Notes: generated by a model not told the origin, from the letters alone. A stretch of 64,000 bases of DNA from Planctomycetaceae bacterium (GCA_020638995.1 JACKHM010000001.1:496001-560000); one strand, 5' to 3'. Shown: positions 8,575 to 16,532, counted from the stretch's first letter. Program-made: numbers and translations.

Positions 8575-9088
8575 CGAAGACCAGAGGCTGGCCCGGATGG
8601 CCCAGGACTCGGTCGAACAACAAAAATCACAGAACCAGGAAATGACCCGACTGAATCGTGAAGTTGCGGAGGGGGTCAAACGGCTCGTCGAGAGCGAGAA
8701 CGAGGCCCGCCAGGAGCTGACGTCACTACAACGCGCCATTCAAGGGCAACAGTCCGATACGAGCAGGCAACGCGATCAATTAGAGATGGATCGCAAGCAG
8801 CTGGCAGGCGAACGTTATCGCGAATCGTTGCTGGCGCCGATCGTGTCCCATGTCGGATTGCTGGTCGTTTGTGCTCTCCCTTTGGTGTTGGCCGGGTATT
8901 TGTTACACGTGTGGCGATGTGAGTCGCAAGACGATGTCGCGATCGGTGAACTACTCATCGAAGAACTGGTCAGTGAGCACCCGCTATTGCTCCCTCAAGC
9001 GTCAACGGCTCTCGCCTTAAGCCATCGAACTCAAGATCGCCAACTGGAACCAGATCTCGACGAACCGTCCGATGATGATTTGGAGTGA
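8513..9088 (+). CDS. coiled-coil lipoprotein with C-terminal membrane helix
   Basis: Starting at the ATG after GGAAAA, the 191-residue protein has a lipoprotein signal peptide ending in the lipobox LIGGC (Cys about residue 20). A charged coiled coil rich in Gln, Glu and Arg follows (about 25-100), then a hydrophobic segment SHVGLLVVCALPLVLAGYLL (about 108-127) and an acidic tail ending SDDDLE. Both a lipid anchor and a membrane helix suggest an envelope protein spanning or tethered to the membrane. No named family recognised. It belongs to the same string as the DUF1257 and ubiquitin-like genes. Confidence 0.7.
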   Translation: MIKHRLTLLTLTASALIGGCSEDQRLARMAQDSVEQQKSQNQEMTRLNREVAEGVKRLVESENEARQELTSLQRAIQGQQSDTSRQRDQLEMDRKQLAGERYRESLLAPIVSHVGLLVVCALPLVLAGYLLHVWRCESQDDVAIGELLIEELVSEHPLLLPQASTALALSHRTQDRQLEPDLDEPSDDDLE

Positions 9089-9143
9089 CACGTACGTCCA
9101 CTCTGTTTCACCCCACCCACCTACCCCGAAAGGAGATCTACGC

Positions 9144-9512
9144 GTGTCGCACATTGTTGAAATCATCACCGAGGTTCGCGATCCGGTGGCGATCCGCGCC
9201 GCATGTCAGCGTCTCACGCTCCCGCCGCCCGTTCACGGCACAACGAGGCTCTTTTCCGCCGAAGCGACCGGCTGGGCGGTGCGGTTGCGTGACTGGAAAT
9301 ACCCTATCGTCTGTGATACCGAGAACGGCAAGGTTCACTATGACAATTTCAAGGGTCGATGGGGAGACGAAACGAGACTGCATCGGTTCTTGCAATTGTA
9401 TACCGTCGAGAAGACGCGAATCGAATCTCGTAAGCAGGGCTACACCATGACGGAGCTATCGCTCCCGGATGGTTCTGTCCGCTTGACGGTTGCCATCGGA
9501 GGTGCCGCATGA
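9144..9512 (+). CDS. DUF1257 (Ycf35-like) protein
   Basis: The GTG start at 9144 has AAGGAGATC upstream; longer in-frame starts are out of place. The 122-residue product SHIVEIITEVRDPVAIRAAC, followed by the VHGTTRLFSAEATGWAV and YDNFKGRWGD segments, matches the DUF1257 family, whose plastid and cyanobacterial members are called Ycf35. No biochemical role is established. Its stop overlaps the start of the DUF2997 gene (ATGA). Family members are, from memory, commonly found beside a Ycf46-like ATPase, as here. Confidence 0.85.
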   Translation: MSHIVEIITEVRDPVAIRAACQRLTLPPPVHGTTRLFSAEATGWAVRLRDWKYPIVCDTENGKVHYDNFKGRWGDETRLHRFLQLYTVEKTRIESRKQGYTMTELSLPDGSVRLTVAIGGAA

Positions 9513-9718
9513 AAGCGACCACTTTTAAGACCATCGTGATCACCGTCTCACCGCAGGGAGAGACGCACCTTGAAACCAAGGGCTTCGCTGGTGCCGAATG
9601 TCGACGCGCCAGTCAGTTTCTGGAAACAGCACTCGGCGCGGCGAGCCAAGAACAACTTACTGCGGAGTTCCATCAGGCCACGTCGGCAACGGAGGCTCAA
9701 CTCCGACAGATAAGTTGA
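9509..9718 (+). CDS. DUF2997 small protein
   Basis: The 69-residue product has the DUF2997 pattern: an N-terminal strand KTIVITVSPQGETHLETKGF, the GAECRRASQFLE helix and an EQLTAEFHQ end. It is translationally coupled to the DUF1257 gene by ATGA overlap. The function of this family is unknown; the constant pairing with DUF1257 suggests that the two act together. Confidence 0.8.
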   Translation: MKATTFKTIVITVSPQGETHLETKGFAGAECRRASQFLETALGAASQEQLTAEFHQATSATEAQLRQIS

Positions 9719-9779
9719 GACGTCTCGATCAACACGAGCTGTCGTTGTTACCGAACAACCCGGAAAGGAACACACCTTC

Positions 9780-11276
9780 ATGAAGCTGGCAAACCGCCTG
9801 AGTGACTACGTCCGAGCGTGCTGCAGTGGGATTTGGATCCAAAGCCATGAGCACGAGGACGCACTGGCCGACATTTCACGGCTCTGTGTCGAGCAGCAAT
9901 GGCAGCTCGCCACTTGGGACATTGAGCAAGGCCTGCAACTCTCGGGTCAGCTCAACGCGGATGACGCAACCACGAACGACCCGCTGGCGGCGATTCGCGC
10001 CGTCAATGCGTTGGCGACACCCGATGGAGCAGCCCTGTTGGTACTCACCAACTTTCATCGGTTCCTGAACTCGGCTGAAATCGTCCAGGCCATGGTCCAA
10101 CAGATCATGGCCGGTAAACGCAATCGGACGTTCCTGGTCATCTTGGCACCCACCGTGCAACTTCCGCTAGAACTCGAAAAGTTGTTCGTGGTCCTGGACC
10201 ATGAATTGCCTGATCGAGCACAACTGGAACAGATTGCGCGCGAGATTGCTACGGAAGACGACGAACTACCCGAAGACGAGCAACTACGGCAGGTGCTGGA
10301 CTCGGCCGTCGGCCTGACGCGGCACGAAGCTGAAGTGGCATTTTCGTTGTCGCTTGTCCAACATGGTCGCCTGACGCCCAGCGTACTCTGGGATATGAAG
10401 GCTCAAACGCTCAAGAAGAGTGGCCTGCTGTCGTTACACCGGGGCGGTGAATCGTTTGGAGATCTGGGTGGCATGGACGCACTGAAATCTTTCTGTGCCC
10501 GAGCCATGCGCCGCAACAATGCCGCAAGCCCGTCAAAACGTCCGCGAGGCGTGTTGTTACTGGGAGTTCCCGGTACCGGAAAAAGCGCCTTCGCGAAAGG
10601 ACTCGGGAACGAAACAGGTCGGCCGACGCTCACCATGGATGTTGGCGCCTTGATGGGAAGCCTCGTTGGCGAAACCGAACGCAATGTTCGGCAGGCGCTA
10701 CGCATTGTCGATGCCATGAGCCCCGCCGTGCTGATGATCGACGAAGTCGAGAAAGCACTGAGTGGCGTTGCCAGTTCCGGTTCCTCAGACAGTGGTGTTT
10801 CGGCCCGGCTGTTTGGCACATTCTTGACCTGGCTTGCGGATCATCAGTCCGATGTGTTCGTTATCTGCACCTGTAACAACGTCAGTGCGTTGCCACCAGA
10901 ATTCGCGCGTGCCGAGAGGTTTGATGGGATCTTCTTCTGCGATCTTCCGAGCGTCGCTCAAAAGGCAAGCATCTGGAACATCTATCTCGAACACTACGAT
11001 CTGGATACCGGACAACCGAAACCACGCACGGAACAGTGGACGGGAGCCGAGATCAAGAGCTGCTGCCGACTCGCCGCCTTGCTGGATGTGCCGTTGAACG
11101 AAGCGGCCAGGAACGTCGTTCCCGTCGCCGTCACCGCGAGTGAGTCGATTGAACGCTTACGTAACTGGGCTGACGGTCGGTGTCTGGATGCCGATGCGCC
11201 CGGGATTTACACGCGCCGAGTTTCGACGCCTCGCAAATCTCGTCGCAACATCCCACGCAATCCATCGATCAATTGA
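9780..11276 (+). CDS. Ycf46-like AAA+ ATPase
   Basis: The 498-residue protein has an N-terminal P-loop-like but degenerate domain (residues 1-200, with LLVLTNFHRFL and FLVILAP strands) and a classical AAA+ module. The Walker A motif is LGVPGTGKS at about 261-269, Walker B is VLMIDEVEKAL at 317-326, followed by a sensor-1 strand FVICTCNN and an arginine-finger-like ERFD. This two-part layout is that of Ycf46 of plastids and cyanobacteria. Such ATPases remodel proteins or nucleic acids; the substrate here is unknown. Position between DUF2997 and the Ubl/E2/JAB/E1 genes suggests an unfoldase or remodeller acting with the conjugation system. Confidence 0.85.
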   Translation: MKLANRLSDYVRACCSGIWIQSHEHEDALADISRLCVEQQWQLATWDIEQGLQLSGQLNADDATTNDPLAAIRAVNALATPDGAALLVLTNFHRFLNSAEIVQAMVQQIMAGKRNRTFLVILAPTVQLPLELEKLFVVLDHELPDRAQLEQIAREIATEDDELPEDEQLRQVLDSAVGLTRHEAEVAFSLSLVQHGRLTPSVLWDMKAQTLKKSGLLSLHRGGESFGDLGGMDALKSFCARAMRRNNAASPSKRPRGVLLLGVPGTGKSAFAKGLGNETGRPTLTMDVGALMGSLVGETERNVRQALRIVDAMSPAVLMIDEVEKALSGVASSGSSDSGVSARLFGTFLTWLADHQSDVFVICTCNNVSALPPEFARAERFDGIFFCDLPSVAQKASIWNIYLEHYDLDTGQPKPRTEQWTGAEIKSCCRLAALLDVPLNEAARNVVPVAVTASESIERLRNWADGRCLDADAPGIYTRRVSTPRKSRRNIPRNPSIN

Positions 11277-11334
11277 TCGCCGAGCACGACATACGACCCA
11301 CTTCTACAGCTCCGAACAGAAACGAGACTCACTT

Positions 11335-12282
11335 ATGAGCAGCACGACGTTAGACGAACCTATCGTTCGTCCTTCGACATCCCCGGCCCAGCGACTGCGA
11401 GCTGAGATGGCAGCAGTTCGACTGTCACTATCTTGGTTAGGTGTGCGTAAGGCACTCACCGAACAGCAGAAGGAACAAGCGGCAGTCGCCTTCGACGCGG
11501 AACGCAACTGTCTGTCGGCTGGGAAGAAACTGCTGGATACACGCCATCCAGCCTTTAAGGCGATTACCGCCATCAAGGGTCGAGTGATAGGTTACTGGAA
11601 AGGGATGACGGTCCCCTTTCCGGAACCGGCGATCCGGTTGATACGCCAAGACAGTGTCGACACGTTTGGTAGCCAGATGATCACCTTTCAGGAAGAGCTG
11701 GCCGAGGCGGTCGAGCGGCTGGACGAGCACTATGACGAATTGAAAGCTTTGGCGCGACGGCAGCTCGGAAGCTTGTACAACGCGACTGACTATCCACCCC
11801 GATTGCAAGGTTTGTTCCTGATCGAGTGGGATTACCCATCGGTGGAAGCTCCCAGGTATCTGCAACAGCTGAACCCGGAACTCTATGAGCAACAATGCAC
11901 CCGAGTCGCGGCGCGGTTCGACGAAGCCGTCCGCCTGACCGAGGCGGCCTTCATTGAAGAATTCGCCAACTTGATCGATCATCTCAAGGAGCGACTTGCG
12001 GGACAAGACGACGGTCAACCAAAGGTGTTCCGAGACTCAGCCGTTGGGAATCTAGCTCAGTTCTTTGAGCGTTTTCGCCAATTGAATATTCACAGCAACG
12101 ACCAGCTGGATGAGTTGGTCGAACAGGCTCAACACATTGTGCAGGGACGCAATCCGCAACAACTTCGCGACAACAACACGTTGCGACAGTCGGTTGCTAC
12201 ACAACTCACGGAGGTTCAGAACGCACTCGACGAACTGCTCGTCGATCGGCCACGCCGCAATATCCTCCGTCGCCCTCAGTAA
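11335..12282 (+). CDS. conserved helical protein, family not recognised
   Basis: The ATG at 11335 gives a 315-residue, largely helical protein without signal peptide or membrane helices. Recognisable stretches include an N-terminal VRLSLSWLGVRKALTEQQ and a central acidic region with YEQQCTRVAARFDEAVRLTE. The opening resembles phage/plasmid DUF3150-type proteins, but I would not rely on this. Upstream in-frame starts would overlap the AAA gene by more than 100 nt. It sits between the ATPase and the small genes of the ubiquitin-like cassette. Confidence 0.65.
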   Translation: MSSTTLDEPIVRPSTSPAQRLRAEMAAVRLSLSWLGVRKALTEQQKEQAAVAFDAERNCLSAGKKLLDTRHPAFKAITAIKGRVIGYWKGMTVPFPEPAIRLIRQDSVDTFGSQMITFQEELAEAVERLDEHYDELKALARRQLGSLYNATDYPPRLQGLFLIEWDYPSVEAPRYLQQLNPELYEQQCTRVAARFDEAVRLTEAAFIEEFANLIDHLKERLAGQDDGQPKVFRDSAVGNLAQFFERFRQLNIHSNDQLDELVEQAQHIVQGRNPQQLRDNNTLRQSVATQLTEVQNALDELLVDRPRRNILRRPQ

Positions 12283-12296
12283 GAGGAGGCAGAAGT

Positions 12297-12533
12297 ATGG
12301 AACTGGTCGTGAGCTCACAAGGTGTCGTTCGCTGTCTGTATGAAGAGACGCTCTCGCTTGAGAGCCTGGGCACTTTGCGGATCACGCGTGCTTCCCATGT
12401 CGAGCCAGACTCGGCGGGAAAGTGGCACGCCGATCTCGCGCCGGTCGATGGTCCCCGCTTGGGACCGTTTGACCGTCGCAGCGAGGCACTCACTGCGGAA
12501 CATGACTGGATTGTCCAACATCGGCTGGCGTAA
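12297..12533 (+). CDS. small hypothetical protein in Ubl cassette
   Basis: The 78-residue product is preceded by an excellent AAGAGGAGG ribosome site 14 bases after the previous stop. It looks like a small beta-rich protein (MELVVSSQGVVRCLYEETL, then ITRASHVEPD and AEHDWIV). I do not recognise a family. Tight spacing to the helical protein implies co-translation. Confidence 0.65.
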   Translation: MELVVSSQGVVRCLYEETLSLESLGTLRITRASHVEPDSAGKWHADLAPVDGPRLGPFDRRSEALTAEHDWIVQHRLA

Positions 12534-12659
12534 TTGCCCCATCGCTGATCGTCGGACTTGACGTCGCCATCTCGTTACAGCGGACAGTCTTTTGCCGTGG
12601 CTCCCATTCCTTGGAAGCCGTTTTCATTTCTTGTCCCCGTATGAGCATTTGAGTGATTC

Positions 12660-12842
12660 ATGAACCAACGTGAGTTGAACCGTGAAGTTGCCAAGGCCAC
12701 CGGCGAATCGGTGGCGACGATCGACCAACTGGGCTTTGTCCCGTTGGAACCCATTCCCTACGAGCGGGATCGCGAGCCGCTCGTCGTCGACTGGGAAGAA
12801 CTAGAACGGGAACGCATGATGCTCTACCCCTGCGCGAGTTAA
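12660..12842 (+). CDS. 60-residue protein, possible short HTH
   Basis: The product starts MNQRELNREVAKATGESVATIDQLGFVPLE, a helix-turn-helix-like pattern (ELNREVAKATG...VATIDQLG) followed by an acidic tail. It is separated from the previous gene by 126 non-coding bases. The family is unrecognised; a small DNA-binding or adaptor role is a guess. Confidence 0.55.
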   Translation: MNQRELNREVAKATGESVATIDQLGFVPLEPIPYERDREPLVVDWEELERERMMLYPCAS

Positions 12843-12905
12843 GTTTCGCGTGTTGTGACACGGCGGTCGGAACCCATCTCAACAACCAACAATCGAGCAA
12901 CGCAA

Positions 12906-13130
12906 ATGAAGATTTTGTGGATAAATAATGACGGCGGAGGTTTCGCCGATTATATCGACATCCAGGGAGGGACCCTCGTATCCGATCTGTTTGCGCAGAA
13001 GATCCCCCACGCCAAAGCCAGCGATTACCTAATCCGAGTTAACCGCCAGCCGACGGCGCGGGACGCTGTACTTCAAGAAGGTGACCGGGTGAGTTGCACA
13101 CCGGTGAAGATCGAGGGGGCCCATCGCTAA
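12906..13130 (+). CDS. ubiquitin-like beta-grasp modifier (Ubl)
   Basis: The ATG at 12906 gives 74 residues: MKILWINNDGGGFADYIDI, GGTLVSDLFAQ, KASDYLIRVNRQPTARDAVLQEGDRVSCTPVKIEG. The order strand-turn-strand-helix-strand with the VLQEGDRVSCTPVK end matches the MoaD/ThiS/ubiquitin beta-grasp fold, as in PRTRC protein C and other prokaryotic Ubls. The neighbours (E2, JAB peptidase, E1) make a protein modifier far likelier than a sulfur carrier. The C-terminus is ...IEGAHR, with one Gly and three extra residues rather than a free Gly-Gly; removal of AHR by the JAB protease would be one way to expose the Gly. The fold call is by pattern, not by alignment. Confidence 0.75.
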   Translation: MKILWINNDGGGFADYIDIQGGTLVSDLFAQKIPHAKASDYLIRVNRQPTARDAVLQEGDRVSCTPVKIEGAHR

Positions 13131-13140
13131 CTTCGCTATC

Positions 13141-13171
13141 GGGAACGCCGCGACGACATCGCGACGTTCCC
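13141..13171 (+). terminator. intercistronic hairpin between Ubl and E2
   Basis: Arms at 13141-13153 (GGGAACGCCGCGA) and 13159-13171 pair over 13 bp with one mismatch around a 5-base loop, followed by GTTTCTCTTT. This could be a weak terminator, attenuator or mRNA-stabilising element that sets the ratio of modifier to conjugating enzyme. Nothing else marks the 65-base gap. Confidence 0.5.
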
Positions 13172-13195
13172 GTTTCTCTTTATGAAGGACCCGCC

Positions 13196-14251
13196 ATGGC
13201 TCTGCATCCCGCTTACCGCTTAGCGCTCGCTATCCATGATCATCTGCAACAGCGACGAAGCTACATTCGAACGATTGACCTTCCGGAAGCGGCCTGGTTG
13301 AAGTGCCAATCGATGCAGCGGCAAATCCGCTGTGCCCTGGCTAACAATTGGCAGTTGGCTGCCGAGCGTCTCGATCGAGACTGTCGCGTACAGCTGGAAT
13401 CTCTTCTGGAGCAAATTCGGCAGCTAGTTGACGAGAGTGTGATCGCTTCGCAGAAAGCCGGGCCAACGGCTCACGACATTTACGAAGAGATCACGTCGCT
13501 CGAATCCGAATTTGAAGATGTCTCTTGGTGTCTTCGGCAGGGCACGCTGACGGTCACAACTTCCGAAGTCGTCCTCGAAAACATCGGCCTGGGTCGATTT
13601 CAGATCGAACTCGATTGGCGCAGTTGTACCGGGTTTCCCTGTTTTCGAGTGATCGCGCTCGACCCAAATCCGGCTGACTGCAGGGAGGAGGTCACCCATC
13701 CGCACGTCGAGAACGAGTCGCTCTGCATGGGCGATGCCCGGTTGCCGATTCGGTATGCGCTAGAGCAAGGCCGCTTCGCCGACTTCTTTCTGATCGTCAA
13801 TAACATCTTACAGACCTACAACAGCGGCAGCCCGTATGTCGCACTTGAAGATTGGCATGGCGTGCGGTGCTCGGACTGTGGCGACTCCGTCAATTCCGAG
13901 GACCGTTACACCTGTGAGAAGTGCGAAGACTACGTGTGTGATTCCTGTTGCCGTCGTTGTGAGTCGTGTGACAGCAACTTCTGCTCCGAGTGCGTAACTC
14001 GCTGCGAAGCGTGTGACGAAGATGTCTGTTACTACTGTCAACAGAGCTGTAGTTCGTGCGAATCAACCTTCTGCCCACGTTGCCTCAAGGAGAACGTTTG
14101 TGATAACTGCGAGCAAAACTCGAATGAAGAGGACGCCGACGGACGGGCATCCAACGACACGATATCGTGCAAGTGTTCCGGAGTCATCCCACAGCACTCC
14201 CAGCCTCAGGTTCACGCCAACTGCTTGGAGCAAGCTGCTGTTCTTTCGTGA
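13196..14251 (+). CDS. E2-like conjugating enzyme fused to a zinc-knuckle (RING/treble-clef-like) module
   Basis: Starting at the ATG after AAGGA, the protein has 351 residues. Residues about 1-110 are helical; 115-215 form a UBC-like fold with GRFQIELDWRSCTGFPCFRVIALDP followed by THPHVENESLCMGDARLP. This mirrors the E2 HPN...C pattern, with His-Pro-His in place of HPN and Cys177 as the candidate catalytic cysteine. Residues 225-305 hold ten CxxC knuckles in series (CSDC, CEKC, CDSC, CESC, CSEC, CEAC, CYYC, CSSC, CPRC, CDNC), enough for about five zinc ions and lacking the His of a classical RING. Such a module could act as the E3 part. It overlaps the JAB gene by 128 nt. Confidence 0.75.
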   Translation: MALHPAYRLALAIHDHLQQRRSYIRTIDLPEAAWLKCQSMQRQIRCALANNWQLAAERLDRDCRVQLESLLEQIRQLVDESVIASQKAGPTAHDIYEEITSLESEFEDVSWCLRQGTLTVTTSEVVLENIGLGRFQIELDWRSCTGFPCFRVIALDPNPADCREEVTHPHVENESLCMGDARLPIRYALEQGRFADFFLIVNNILQTYNSGSPYVALEDWHGVRCSDCGDSVNSEDRYTCEKCEDYVCDSCCRRCESCDSNFCSECVTRCEACDEDVCYYCQQSCSSCESTFCPRCLKENVCDNCEQNSNEEDADGRASNDTISCKCSGVIPQHSQPQVHANCLEQAAVLS

Positions 14252-14837
14252 TCGGGGCGATACCGAAATCGGTGGCTTTGGGCTGTCTACGCCGAATGAC
14301 CTGTCCTTGATCGAAGACATCCAGCTCGTGGAACAGGATTGCACTTCCGTGACAGTCGCATTTCGCGACTCGGCCATTGCCGATTTCTTTGACGAACAGG
14401 TGGATGCCGGTCGGCGACCTGAAACGTTTGGCAGATACTGGGTTCATACCCATCCAGGCAACTGCCCATTCCCTAGCCGGACAGACGAAGAAACGTTTGC
14501 ACGTGTGTTCGGTCGATCCGACTGGGCGGTGATGTTCATCATCGCCCGCAGTGGCGACACCTATGCGAGACTCCGGTTCAACACCGGTCCCGGTGGCGAC
14601 ATCGAACTCTCCACCACGATCGACTACCGAGCCGAGTTTCTTGGCTCGGATCGAGAAGCCTGGGAACAACAGTTTTTGAAGTCGGTCCATGACACGACGA
14701 TCGTCAGTTCACACACGATGGACTCCGATCTGTTCGGCTACCGAGATCCTTGGGGCGAGGATTGGTACGACGACTGGCTCCAGTACACGGAGGGCGATTC
14801 CGACTCCCCACGCTTGAAAGTCTTCGACCATGAATAG
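14124..14837 (+). CDS. JAB/JAMM metalloprotease (Ubl processing or deconjugation)
   Basis: With the ATG at 14124 the protein has 237 residues. The complete JAMM zinc motif is visible: Glu48 in TEIGGFGLS, then His108-x-His110-Pro in WVHTHPGN, Ser118 and Asp121 (SRTD). JAMM enzymes cut isopeptide or peptide bonds after the C-terminal Gly of ubiquitin-like proteins. In this operon the natural substrates are the Ubl precursor and its conjugates. The C-terminal 60 residues are acidic and aromatic (DPWGEDWYDDW). The start lies inside the E2 gene and the stop overlaps the E1 start by 8 nt, so E2, JAB and E1 are probably made in fixed ratio. A longer start at 14013 is possible but would overlap E2 further. 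Confidence 0.88.
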   Translation: MKRTPTDGHPTTRYRASVPESSHSTPSLRFTPTAWSKLLFFRDRGDTEIGGFGLSTPNDLSLIEDIQLVEQDCTSVTVAFRDSAIADFFDEQVDAGRRPETFGRYWVHTHPGNCPFPSRTDEETFARVFGRSDWAVMFIIARSGDTYARLRFNTGPGGDIELSTTIDYRAEFLGSDREAWEQQFLKSVHDTTIVSSHTMDSDLFGYRDPWGEDWYDDWLQYTEGDSDSPRLKVFDHE

Positions 14838-15489
14838 AGCTTCTGACGATCGTTTTGTGCGCCAAAGAGATCTCGTGCCGACCGAGAAACTCCACCACTG
14901 TCGCGTCACCATCATCGGCGTTGGTGCCGTCGGTCGAAATGTTGCGATTCAGCTTGCTGCTATCGGCGCTTGCAATCTCCAACTCATTGACTTCGACCAT
15001 GTCGACTTGTCTAACACGACCACTCAGGGGTATGCCGTTGATGAAATCGGTATGCCCAAGGTCCACGCCGTCGAGTCTACGATTCGCCGACTCGACCCGT
15101 CGATCGCTGTGGAAGCGATTGAAGATCGATATCGATCAAAGCAAACCATTGGACATGCTGTGTTCTGCTGCGTCGATTCGATCTCCGCACGGACCGCCAT
15201 CTGGCGCACCGTGAAGAACCGTTGCCACTTCTGGTGCGATGCCAGAATGCTCGGAGAAGTGATCCGCGTTCTAACGTCGGACAACCCTGGCACCGACGAA
15301 CACTATCCCAGCACACTGTTCGCTCAATCCGAAGCACAAGCTGGAAGTTGCACAAGCCGCAGCACGATCTATGCGGCGTGCATCGCGGCAGGGCTAATGA
15401 CGCATCAGTTCACGCGTTGGCTACGGAAGATTCCATGCGATCAAGATATCACGCTCAATCTCTTGGCTGGTGAGATCGAAACCGCGTAG
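14830..15489 (+). CDS. ThiF/E1-like Ubl-activating enzyme
   Basis: The 219-residue product is a minimal adenylating domain. It has the nucleotide-binding GxGxxG loop (GVGAVGRNVA, 30-39), Arg residues upstream (RQRD, 11-14), the Asp-x-Asp of the second strand (LIDFDHVDLSN, 52-62) and the CCVDS segment (113-117). There is no separate catalytic-cysteine domain; Cys174 (AGSCTSRS) and Cys184 in the crossover region are candidates for thioester formation. Its role would be to adenylate the Ubl C-terminus and pass it to the E2. Short E1s like this resemble the ThiF of PRTRC cassettes. It is the last gene of the long operon. Confidence 0.88.
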   Translation: MNRASDDRFVRQRDLVPTEKLHHCRVTIIGVGAVGRNVAIQLAAIGACNLQLIDFDHVDLSNTTTQGYAVDEIGMPKVHAVESTIRRLDPSIAVEAIEDRYRSKQTIGHAVFCCVDSISARTAIWRTVKNRCHFWCDARMLGEVIRVLTSDNPGTDEHYPSTLFAQSEAQAGSCTSRSTIYAACIAAGLMTHQFTRWLRKIPCDQDITLNLLAGEIETA

Positions 15490-15585
15490 CCTTCGGTTCG
15501 CAATCAACATTGCACGTACCGCTGTTGCGTCTACCACAGTTGTCCAAGCGTCGCTTGCTCCTGATCGATTCATCTCATCGATCGG

Positions 15586-15629
15586 TTCCCGGCTGTGCGT
15601 TGGCGCAGCCGGGAAGGCGGCTTTCTTTT
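15586..15629 (+). terminator. rho-independent terminator of the tns/Ubl operon
   Basis: Arms TTCCCGGCTG (15586-15595) and CAGCCGGGAA (15606-15615) form a perfect 10-bp stem, followed by a T-rich stretch (GGCTTTCTTTTA). It lies about 100 bases after the E1 stop and just before the convergent DUF4230 gene ends, so it may serve both directions. Confidence 0.8.
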
Positions 15630-16299
15630 ACCTATCAGAGGGTACTGCCGCGACATCTGCCGGTGTTGCCTCATCCAAGTTCGTGACGTTTTCGTCTTGC
15701 CATTCTACCTGAACATCCCAGGAGACCTGGTGATAGATATTGTGCAACAGCAGTTCACATGTTTGTCGGGCGTAGTCGAAACCGGTGTTCTGCCTTGCCG
15801 AATGCTCAACAAGGCGCTGCGCATGAAGCATGGCATTGTCTCGAAGTGCGCCCTGATCTCCCTTTCGCCAAGGAAGCCACGTCGTGCTTTCGAAGTCGTA
15901 CGTCTTAGTTTTCTCGTGGTCCACACGTGCCGAGATGACCGACGGTGCTGGAAGCCGGATTGTCGCCGACTGCTTCGCATCGTCCTTGTCAGTCAGCTCC
16001 GCCTCCGCCATGTTCACCGCGATCAGCGCTTCACCTCTGACTAGCCACAACCCGCGATGCCCCAGACCTTCCGCTTCGAGTACGTCTGCGACATGCACTT
16101 TCGTGACCACCAATTCGCCCATCTCTTCCAATTCACTAACTGTCGGTCCCAGTGAGCGGGCCGCAGGAGGATCTGCCTTGAGCCACTTTAGCCACGACGA
16201 ATCCGAGCGGGCCGAGAAGTACCCCACGCCAAGCCCGAAACCGCCTACTAGCACCAAGGCGATGATCGCAACAACCGTGAAAATGAGCATCCGATTCAT
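15628..16299 (-). CDS. DUF4230 domain membrane-anchored protein
   Basis: The 223-residue protein has an N-terminal membrane helix (about residues 4-28, FTVVAIIALVLVGGFGLGVGYF) and an extracytoplasmic domain with LEEMGELVVTKVHVADVLE and WLVRGEALIAVNMAEAELT, which matches my memory of DUF4230. The function is unknown. Its start overlaps the stop of the upstream lipoprotein gene, so the two form an operon read leftwards from the palindrome at 16533. Confidence 0.7.
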   Translation of the reverse strand: MNRMLIFTVVAIIALVLVGGFGLGVGYFSARSDSSWLKWLKADPPAARSLGPTVSELEEMGELVVTKVHVADVLEAEGLGHRGLWLVRGEALIAVNMAEAELTDKDDAKQSATIRLPAPSVISARVDHEKTKTYDFESTTWLPWRKGDQGALRDNAMLHAQRLVEHSARQNTGFDYARQTCELLLHNIYHQVSWDVQVEWQDENVTNLDEATPADVAAVPSDR

Positions 16300-16505
16300 G
16301 GTATCGCTCCGAGGTTCTCCGTCTCGCCACTGGGCTCGACGACGGTCGTCCCGCGATACCCAGAGTCAACACCACGCCACTGGATCGTTTCCACGGGGGC
16401 CGTTGCGGTTAGTGGCACTGGACTACGGCCTTCGCCGCAGCCAGCGAAGGAGATCACAAGCGCGATCAAAATGACGCTACCGACAAATCGCAGTTGGCTA
16501 AACAT
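16296..16505 (-). CDS. small lipoprotein
   Basis: The 69-residue product begins with a hydrophobic signal (FVGSVILIALVISFAGC) whose lipobox SFAGC marks a lipoprotein; the mature part is about 47 residues and polar. It overlaps the DUF4230 gene by 4 nt, so the two are translationally coupled. No family recognised. Transcription would start in the 16506-16580 gap shared with the XRE gene. Confidence 0.6.
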   Translation of the reverse strand: MFSQLRFVGSVILIALVISFAGCGEGRSPVPLTATAPVETIQWRGVDSGYRGTTVVEPSGETENLGAIP

Positions 16506-16532
16506 TGCACACTCCCAGCCAGAAGACTTCGC

